Source: Rhizomys pruinosus (Eukaryota; Chordata; Mammalia; Rodentia; Spalacidae). From it: a stretch of 64,000 bases of DNA. Every line of letters begins with the position of its first letter. Positions within the stretch are counted from its first letter, which is position 1. The notes beneath the pieces were generated by a model, which saw only the letters and a list, made by a program, of their open reading frames with translations, did not search any database and had not been told where the DNA came from. Of this stretch, positions 56,627 through 64,000 are shown one piece after another. The DNA is taken from positions 169,712 to 233,711 of the forward strand of contig VZQC01009559.1 of NCBI GenBank assembly GCA_009823505.1, given 5' to 3'. The position numbers and the translations under genes are program-made.

Positions 56627-58366
56627 GAACATACACATCTACTTTTAATACTATCAGGAAGGAGGATAGAAAACCCTCTTGTCTGTGACTGAAATCTCAG
56701 AGACAATAATATTTCGAAATAGAGGACCAAATGAAAATGACAGCTGGAGATCAGATTGCAGAAAGGACTTCTCAGTTCTCTGAAACGAAGTGATTGAGAC
56801 TTCTAAAACATAGCGCAGGTGAGTGTGTACCAGCCAGTTAAACTATCACTGTTTTCTTTAATAAAAAGTTACAAAGCACAATGTGACTGCAGCAGCAATT
56901 CCTATAAATTCATACCATATTTGACAGTTCTCCAAACCATTAAAATTCTAATAAGCAGTATATCAAAGCATAAGGTATAAGGAATGGTGACTGTGGAGAA
57001 GGACGCATAGGGGAAAGAAGGAAACTATGCTAAATTTGGGTTTAAAAGGGGAAAAATTAAGACCAAACTCTAAGGAGGGGTTTTGGTACACATAGGAACA
57101 GGAATTAGGCCAGGATAAAGAAAGTTCTAGTTTGCATGAGAAACCAAAGTGAACTTTTCTTCTTAAAGTATTTAATGAGCTTTTCCCAAGCACTGGAAAC
57201 TCACACATTCCCCAGTTTGAAGTCATTACCATATCACAGGCATGCCCCTTTTCTAGTCTGTTAAATTGTGATAACATTTCAATAGAAGAAGTGGGAACCT
57301 GACCTGCTGTTTTTCACTTTTTGCCTCATTTGCATACTTGAGGGCTCAGGAAATAAATTTAGAATGCACATGGCCTTTTAATTTCTCTATTCAAATTTCC
57401 ATCACTTTCTGCTAATCTAGGTATACTTTCATGGATAAATTGCATTGCAGAGTTTACATATGACAGATCTGGAGAATATGTCTATTGTTTCCTTGCAAAG
57501 GTTGACTTCTATTAGGTGAGGTTCCCTTTTTAGGGGTCGATAGCATTTTAGAGGACAGAATCTGACCAGCGTGAGCTATGGGACCACATAATTTTGTTGT
57601 CCTGGAAAAGTGCAGGCTGCATGTGATATCTGTGTGTCTGCTTTCTAGACAGGCAGAATGGCTCATGCCTTTGCTCAGGCTATACTTTGCTAAGATCCTT
57701 AAGGAGTTTGTGAAAGGAATTCTATAGGATTCAGGCACCATCCCCTCTATTGTTGTCAGAATTCAGGGCATTTGAGAAGATATTTTTCCTGGAGGACTGG
57801 GTATTACATATGGATATGGTCTGGAGGAAGCAAGAGATGGAGGTGGGAAGATGGCCTGAGGACATCTCATCCAAACACCTACAAATGTCCTGATTAAAAT
57901 TTGGGGAACTGGTGCAGTACTTAGAATGAGTGGATATTTGTTGAAAGCAGGGGATGGCTGAGCTGTGTGCCTGGAGGCATAACTAGAATAAGACAGTATA
58001 ATAATGATAGGAGCATTCGTTGTGTGATCTCTGAAGATTGGTAGGAATCATGGGGCCCATTATTAGATTCCTAGCAACTGATGGCTGTAGTTTAGGGTAA
58101 GTAAGTCTCCAAGGAGCAAGGGGGGTTCATCTGACATCTCTAGTATGTTCACGTGGCATCTTTTCTTTCCAATTTCTCCTCTCTTCTTTCTCCCGGTCTT
58201 AGTTTTGCCAAAAATGTGGAAGAGTCCTTTGTTAAAAGCAAGTTATTCTGAGGAAAATTCAAAGCAGGTAGAAATATTAAGCTTGAAAAATTTGGAAATA
58301 TATATTATAAACAGAGGGCCAGAACCCCTATAATTTCATGCATGTACAGCATAGAACACAATATAG

Positions 58367-58367
<1 letters not shown>
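56627..58367. other. Anonymous sequence with no supported gene
   Basis: No repeat or coding feature recognised. Minus frames at 56963-57277 and 57454-57741 have no identifiable motif. Confidence 0.4.

Positions 58368-58412
<45 letters not shown>
58368..58412. repeat. (TA)n microsatellite
   Basis: Nearly pure AT dinucleotide array with one G interruption near the right end. Confidence 0.95.
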
Positions 58413-58499
58413 CCGCTCAGCAAGTTTTGTTATTTGATTTAAGCCTCTTAATTTCCCCCATTATATGTGGTAATCATTGAGAAATGTATTACAGAAAAT

Positions 58500-58634
58500 T
58501 TTTCTTTGTGACAGAATCTCCCTGTAGCCCTACCTGCCCGGGGGAACTCTCTGTGTAGACCGGGCTGGCCTTCATCTCATAGATCTCTGCCTCCTAAGTG
58601 CTGAGACTAAAGACATGCACCATCAGGCCTGGAT
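58500..58634 (-). mobile_element. B1 SINE, diverged
   Basis: Minus strand: tail side TTTGTGACAGAATCTCCCTG, GTGTAGACCGGGCTGGCC, TCTGCCTCCTAAGTGCTGAG, head CCAGGCCTGATGGTGCATG. Two internal deletions are present compared with the young copies. Confidence 0.88.
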
Positions 58635-59428
58635 TGCATCCTGTTTTATTTATAATGCACTAATAACTGCACTTTATACTTTTGTAGATAGAAATATCCT
58701 TTGATTTACAGAAGATAATAATTTTTTTTTCCCAATTGATCTACCACATTTGGTACTGGAATTGATCTATAACATGCTCGTTCCCAGTGAATTTCCAGAT
58801 TTCACTTTTTTCCTTTGTTTTTTCTCTGTTACTCTCACTTCCACCTGTGTGGCTCCACAAGGTCAGATGTCCTCAAGCTTGACTTCGCTGTCAGTTCCCC
58901 ATGAACTTTTCCTTGATCACCTTTTACAATTCTACAGTTTAATAGCTACTTTAGGCAGATTTCTACATGACTTTCTTCTGCTGCACACTACCCCACCCCT
59001 GAATTTCACATTCAAATTTTCATCTGTTTACTAAAGATTCAAATCAGCTGCAAGCATCTCAAGCTGACAGATTTACTAGCGAATCCACTGTCTTCCAGAA
59101 TGAATCTCAAATTCTCACTTTTTAGCATCAGGTGTTCAGTATTTCATCAAGTGGTATCTGAATCAATCCTTGATATGATGGAAACATCAGTAATGGAAGA
59201 CCACATGTTTGGCCATGGGCTGAGTTTGACAAACAAAGGCAAGAAGTAAGAGGGAGACAGTTGGAGTTCCTTGTTACCTCTGGGCTTTGGAACAGCTTTT
59301 CTGGCAGTGGTTACATCTTGCGAAGGTGCTCTGTTCCATATCTCTAGCTCTCATGCAGCTTCAGTGAGAACAAGTCCTCTTATGTTGCGTCAAGTAGAGA
59401 TAATGCTTTCCTCCTGCTTGTCAATGGA

Positions 59429-59484
<56 letters not shown>

Positions 59485-59500
59485 ATCTATCTATCTATCT
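59429..59500. repeat. (TATC)n tetranucleotide microsatellite
   Basis: About 17 tetranucleotide units with one 1-bp phase break (ATCATCTAT). The open frame with IYLSIYLSIYLS is an artefact. Confidence 0.96.
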
Positions 59501-59767
59501 TCCATTAATTTTGCCCCCACCACCATATATAGTCTTTTCACTAACTTTTTGTGTCCTGCAGACCTTTGAGTGATTGGAAGGATTTTGGTCTACCATATTC
59601 GAAATGGATCAGGTCCCTCTGGCACCTATGAATTATTTTGCCTTTAACAGACATTCTCTGCTACATCCTAAACTCCTTGGATTAAACTATGATGTTAGTT
59701 CCTTGATGGAATCCTAACTTGGATCCCTGAAACTTCATAAACTATTTAGACATTTTAAGGTCAGAGA

Positions 59768-59798
59768 GTGGTGGTGGTGGTGGTGGTGGTGGTGGTGG
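59768..59798. repeat. (GTG)n trinucleotide microsatellite
   Basis: About ten pure GTG units. Confidence 0.95.
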
Positions 59799-60225
59799 GT
59801 GACTAACTAACATGGAGTGGGGAAGAAAAAGCCATATAGAAGTTTAATTACAATCAAATTAAAATATTATATATGTATGGAGTTGAAGGGAGGTCCTGTG
59901 CATAGCTGGAAAAACTGCTCTCTGAAGGCATGGATAACAACTCCATTGCCAGAGGTGGTGCACTTACCTCCTTATGAGTTGTTGGTCAGGAGGATCAAGA
60001 TGCCCCTTCACCTCAAAATACAGGGTTTTGTGATTCCATTCATTTGCCCACTGGACCAAGTTAATAAGACCTCTTCTTTACTGAATCCATTGCACACCCA
60101 AGATGCATGATATAGAAAGGGCAGAAAGAATGCAAGACGTGGAAAATAGGGAGAAGAGTGAGACACAGCAACTGCAATCACAGACTCGCAGCAGCTGCAG
60201 AGGTCTGCATAAGAACTGGGCCAGC

Positions 60226-60483
60226 GGGGCTGGAGAGATGGCCTAGCGGTTAAGAGCACCGACTGCTCTTACAGAGGACCCGGGTTCGATCCCCAGCACC
60301 CACATGGTGGCCGAGAGCCGTTTGAAACTCCAATTCCAGGAGAACTCCAGTTCCAGGGGAATCTGAGACCCTCTTCTGACCTCCGAGGCATTGCACGACA
60401 CGGGTGCACAAACCTGCATGCAGACAGTACATTGATACACATACAGAAATAAATAAAATTTAAAAAAAAAAAAAAAAAAAAAT
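60226..60483 (+). mobile_element. Young B2 SINE with 17-bp internal duplication
   Basis: GGGGCTGGAGAGATGGCCTA, GCGGTTAAGAGCACCG, GGGTTCGATCCCCAGCACCC and the duplicated CCAATTCCAGGAGAACTCCA block, ending TTGATACACATACAGAAATA and a long A tail. The flank AAGAACTGG on its left (from 60211) reappears only after the following B1 (60644-60652), so the outer target-site duplication encloses both SINEs. Confidence 0.96.
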
Positions 60484-60492
60484 ATGCAGCCA

Positions 60493-60643
60493 GCCAGACT
60501 TGGTGGTGCATGCCTTTAATCTCAGCACTCGGGAGGCAGATGCAGACAGATCTTTGTGAGTTCAAGGCCAGCCTGGTCTACAGAATGAGCTCCAGGCTAG
60601 CTGGGACTAAAGGGAGACCCTGTCTCAAAAATACCAAAAGAAA
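60493..60643 (+). mobile_element. B1 SINE, variant tail type
   Basis: GCCAGACTTGGTGGTGCATG, CAAGGCCAGCCTGGTCTACA, GAGCTCCAGGCTAGCTGGGA and CTAAAGGGAGACCCTGTCTC, then AAAATACCAAAAG. It follows the B2 A tail in the same orientation. The diagnostic 3' half is shared with 7651 and 34121. Confidence 0.95.
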
Positions 60644-60656
60644 AAGAACTGGCCCA

Positions 60657-61006
60657 TAAACAATCTGCCTGGATGGACCCCCATCACGCCCTGTTGATGT
60701 CTTTGAACTGATAGATTCAGGAAGAAATGAACTCATTTCTTCCAGTCTTGTACCCACTGAAGACCTCATCAGACTTCAATATAGTTCTGATCCAATTGTC
60801 ACATAGAGAGCCTTTGTTAAACTAAATGGTCCATAGAACAAAACCAAAAGTCTTGAATTTGGGAGAAGTGTAGCGATGGGGGAGGGGAATTCCCAGGGAA
60901 GAGAGGGAGAGAAGAGCGAATGAGGTAAGGAGAGTTATCAGAATATAGGATGCATGTCAGGGTGCATTACTTCTATGAATGGTCAAATAATGAAATTAAC
61001 CAATTA
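60657..61006. other. Anonymous sequence
   Basis: No feature recognised. Confidence 0.4.
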
Positions 61007-61019
61007 AAAGATTTATAAA

Positions 61020-61170
61020 GGCTGGGTGTCCTGGCACAGGCCTTTAGTCCCAGCATTTCGGAGGCAAAGGTAGGCCGACCTCTCTGAATTTGAGGCCAGC
61101 CTTGTCTGCATAGTGAGTTCCAGGCCAGTTGGCATTACAGGGAATCCTTGTTTTAAAAATCCAAGAAAAT
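61020..61170 (+). mobile_element. B1 SINE, diverged, with 13-bp target-site duplication
   Basis: GGCTGGGTGTCCTGGCACAG, GAGGCCAGCCTTGTCTGC, GAGTTCCAGGCCAGTTGGCA, then ATCCTTGTTTTAAAAATCC. AAAGATTTATAAA flanks at 61007-61019 and 61171-61183. Confidence 0.93.
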
Positions 61171-61388
61171 AAAGATTTATAAAATATAAATAATAAAGAT
61201 GATTAGAATTTAAACTTGTGTATTTGTAGCTCTACCTAATTTCATATTTTATTTATTGATTATTATTTTGTTTTGATTTCTTTCTCCTATTCATCTATTA
61301 TTTGTAAATTGCATGGGCTCAAGAGCTTATTATGTCTTGTTGCTTACTTTTTCTCCAAAGTATCTACAAGAGTATAGAAATTTCATTG

Positions 61389-61474
61389 ATAGAAGTCAAA
61401 AATTATGATTGGAAATTTTATCTGTTCATTCATTTGAATAGATAAAATTTCCAATCATAATTTTTGACTTCTAT
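61389..61474. repeat. Perfect 35-bp inverted repeat (hairpin)
   Basis: Left arm 61389-61423 (ATAGAAGTCAAAAATTATGA onward) and right arm 61440-61474 (ending TAATTTTTGACTTCTAT) are exact reverse complements over 35 bp. The 16-nt spacer adds a G-T wobble and four more pairs (TTCA/TGAA), leaving a 6-nt loop. The stem is AT-rich. No transposon terminal motif or known element is recognised. Function, if any, is unknown; a transcript would fold into a hairpin of microRNA-precursor size. Confidence 0.97.
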
Positions 61475-61979
61475 ATGTGTTTTAGACTGTTTTTGCTTGG
61501 TAAATTATAAAATGATTGCTACTTGGTCTCTTATTGTATGACACACTTCTTTTCTAGGTAAATGAGTTTTGCAGTCCTCCTACCACAAGGAGGCAGTATC
61601 TTCGCCATCCTAATCTGTTCTAGCCTTCTGAGCTGCTTTGACCAATAAGACTAAATGCAGATGATGCTGTGTGAGGGAAGGCTGTCAGAGAGAGGCCTTG
61701 CAATTTCTACCTAGAATGGTGTATAGGAAAGCTATTCAGCCAATTTGGGAGGTGACAGACCATGTAACAAAAATGTAAGAAAACTCCAGCTGACACCCAG
61801 CACCTAGGACCAGATGTCTGAGGGAAGCTGGAGGCTGACATCCTGCTGACCATTCTGAATGAGTAGAGACGTGTATGAGCACAGGTGAAGTTTAATGGAG
61901 TCACTCAACCAACTTGCAGAATTGAATGTCCTGACAACAGTTGCTTTACTAGGCATATATCTTTTAAAAATGTTGGTTT
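61475..61979. other. Anonymous sequence
   Basis: No element or gene recognised. Confidence 0.4.
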
Positions 61980-62195
61980 GGGCTGGAGAGATGGCTCAGT
62001 GGTTAAGAGCGCCAACTGCTCTTGCAGAGGACCCGGGTTCGATCTCCAGCACCCACATACATGGTGGCTAAGAACCGTCTTTAACTCCAGTTCCAGGGGA
62101 ATCTGACACCCTCTTCTGACCTCCGCGGCATTGCAGGACACGGGTGCACCAACCTACATGCAGACAGTACATTCATAGACATAAAAAAATAAAAG
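61980..62195 (+). mobile_element. B2 SINE
   Basis: GGGCTGGAGAGATGGCTCAG, GGTTAAGAGCGCCAACTGCT, GGGTTCGATCTCCAGCACCC, CCAGTTCCAGGGGAATCTGA, tail ACATTCATAGACATAAAAAA. It carries a 4-bp ACAT repeat in CACATACATGGTGG and lacks the 17-bp internal duplication. Confidence 0.95.
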
Positions 62196-62964
62196 TTGAT
62201 ATGACTTTAAATGTGAACAGGTCTTTCCCTTTAAGGAACTTCTAGTCTACTGGGAAAGACATGTCACATTCACTAATACCCTGGATGCTGTTTTGAATAG
62301 ACTATAGAGATAATTGTGTAATCATTCTTGTGGAGGTGTGAGTAAATCTTGGCAGTCAGAAAAAGGACATCTAACAAAAATAAAACAGTTAGAAAGACCT
62401 TGGAAGAAATCACATTTGGCCTAATACATGTGAAATATTGGAAATGAGATACACATGCATAAAGCTGGAAAATTGAAGCTGTTTATTTTATGTATTATTT
62501 AGAAAGTATGAATTTAGTACTGTCCTAACCAGCATAGCTTTTCTTCATGGACACATACAGAATGTATTTACACTGGGTTGGATACAGATATAACATATTT
62601 CATATCCAGGCTCTGACAGTCTCAATTCAGAGTGAAGAGTAATCTTTCAGATATTTTTCATTGCATTTATATTGTGAACTCCATTTGGTGGGTGAATATC
62701 ACTGAACGCTTCGGCATTCATATGCTAATGTTGTAAGTCGGAGTTGTCAAGAGAATTATGCACAGGCTTGAGTACATGTGTGTGTGAGTGAGTGATATTT
62801 GTGTTTGCCAAAGCAGCATGTGCTCCTGAAGGGAGAATGTATCTTATCTTACTAGCTGTCTGGTCTCAGTTTCTCTCCCTAATGTGCCAGAAAGAAAATG
62901 TCTTTATCACTGAATATTTTGGTGGGGCACAGATTCCAGGATGCCCTCCAGTGGTATGAGTATG

Positions 62965-63021
<57 letters not shown>

Positions 63022-63310
63022 AGTAAGTGTCTATGGGTGTGTATGCATGTATATGTATGTACATGTATCTATTAGTATGGAGAATTAAAATAGATTTTGT
63101 TTTTAGTGTTCTTACTATTTCATGGAAATCTGTTACCATTTTATTAAAATTTTGAACTTTGGTTTAAGGAAACTTATGAGAAAACATTCCATAGATAAAG
63201 GGAAAATGTTCTTGGATACTTAACCCTTATAACATTGATCTCTTATTTCTATTAGAGCAAATACTTGATTTAGTTAGATATCCTCTATAAAAAGTCTTTT
63301 TCATATTTCT
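62196..63310. other. Anonymous sequence
   Basis: Nothing recognised except the CT array. Confidence 0.4.
62968..63019. repeat. (CT)n microsatellite
   Basis: A pure CT array of about 26 units, followed by CCCAGTAAG. The minus-strand frame rich in RERERE is an artefact. Confidence 0.96.
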
Positions 63311-63466
63311 TTTTTGTTTGTTTAGTTTTTTTGAGACAGATTTTCCCTGTAGTCCCAGCTAGGCTGGAACTCATGATGTAGACCAGGCTAGCCTCCATTT
63401 TACAGAGATCTGCCTGCCTCTGCCTCACGAGTGCTGGGAATAAAGGCATGTGCTACCATACCAAGT
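63311..63466 (-). mobile_element. B1 SINE, diverged
   Basis: Minus strand: tail side TTTTTTTGAGACAGATTTTC, CCCAGCTAGGCTGGAACTCA, GTAGACCAGGCTAGCCTCCA, CACGAGTGCTGGGAATAAAG, with the head near TTGGTATGGTAGCACATGC on the minus strand. Confidence 0.92.
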
Positions 63467-64000
63467 ATATATCTTGAATTTTACTATCATTAGACAATTA
63501 TAAGCAGCAGAGGATGGGTTTTAACATAATCAGAAGGTAGCTTGAGCATTGAGATTACAGAGCAAGGACAGTTCCTTGTCAGTCCAGAAATGTTCTACTA
63601 AAGCCTTAGGCATGAGTCTCTAGGAAGTAGGATGTCACTGATGAATTATGAATTGAGAGATAACAGAATCAGATTCATATTTTGGATGTCTCACTCAGGC
63701 AAGGATGTGGAGGAAAAACTTGTCATCATAGATACTAAGTCAAGTGAGTATTTTACCCATTGTCATGTGTATTTGAACAGCCCTTTCAAGAACTAGAATG
63801 TGGAGCATGCGATTTCAGCTCCACCTGCGTCAGGATTACTTAAAGGATGCTCATGGACAAAGCTAATTTGAAGTTCCTATGTCATACCTCCTGAATCTAT
63901 ATTCTTACATTCTGACTTTTCTCAAACCGTGTCCACAATACTGTTCCATCTAGGTGGTTAAATATGAACCCACACTGTGAAAACTCAAAGTGCCTGTAGG
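63467..64000. other. Anonymous sequence to window end
   Basis: No element or gene recognised. Confidence 0.4.

Larger units (their letters stand above)
58635..60208. other. Anonymous sequence with two microsatellites
   Basis: No gene is supported. The 100-residue frame at 59271-59573 crosses the TATC array. Confidence 0.4.

Noticed and set aside
59429..59573. Repetitive peptide (IYLS)n as a gene product
   Set aside because: Translation of a TATC microsatellite.
62968..63028. Polypyrimidine tract plus CAG as a splice acceptor
   Set aside because: It is a pure CT microsatellite that happens to end in CCCAG; no exon-like sequence follows.

Overview
This window looks like gene-poor nuclear DNA of a muroid rodent: intergenic sequence or the inside of a very large intron. 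The evidence is the repeat content. There are many B1 (7SL-derived) and B2 (tRNA-derived) SINEs, a B3 element, B2/ID-B1 composites, and LINE-1 elements whose 3' UTRs resemble the rodent Lx type. Older mammalian repeats (MER5A-like, MLT1-like, L2-like), a U6 snRNA pseudogene and many microsatellites are also present. B2 copies carrying a 17-bp internal duplication may mark one rodent lineage (cricetid-like is a guess). I cannot name the species. No protein-coding gene, tRNA, rRNA or CRISPR array could be supported. All long open frames are L1 ORF2 remnants, SINE read-through or simple-repeat artefacts.

Layout: 0-3 kb holds an unnamed dispersed repeat with a poly-A tail, a URR1-like element, a U6 pseudogene and the first SINEs. 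3-8 kb is mostly anonymous sequence with B1s. 8-13.7 kb is a string of L1 3'-UTR pieces in both orientations. 14-20 kb is mainly anonymous, with a CpG-retaining B2, a MER5A-like relic, two pairs of short direct duplications and a URR1-like element. 20.4-26.6 kb is an L1 cluster in which a minus-strand L1 with a twin-priming-type 5' inversion faces a plus-strand L1, making a large imperfect inverted repeat with a further L1 tail nested inside. 27-30 kb has SINEs and the second, inverted copy of the 0.5-kb unnamed repeat. 30.6-35.3 kb reads as one minus-strand Lx L1 split by a sense ORF2 fragment, a 63-bp x 5 minisatellite, a B2 with an 18-bp target-site duplication, and a B1. An older L1 follows to 37.4 kb.

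37.4-41.3 kb is the largest stretch free of recognised repeats. It contains a TATA-like motif, GA-rich and CAG/CCA tracts, and a possible splice-acceptor-like tract, so it is the best place to look for an unrecognised exon or promoter. 41.3-49 kb holds ancient LINE, L2 and MLT1 remnants. At 49.2 kb there is a ~120-bp tandem repeat. 50-64 kb alternates SINEs, an Lx 3'-UTR fragment, microsatellites and anonymous DNA. At 61.39 kb lies a perfect 35-bp inverted repeat with a 16-nt spacer, the most unusual local structure in the window.

No set of genes works together here. The story is one of nested retrotransposition. Family names were assigned from memory of consensus sequences, without a database search, so element classes are firmer than subfamily names.
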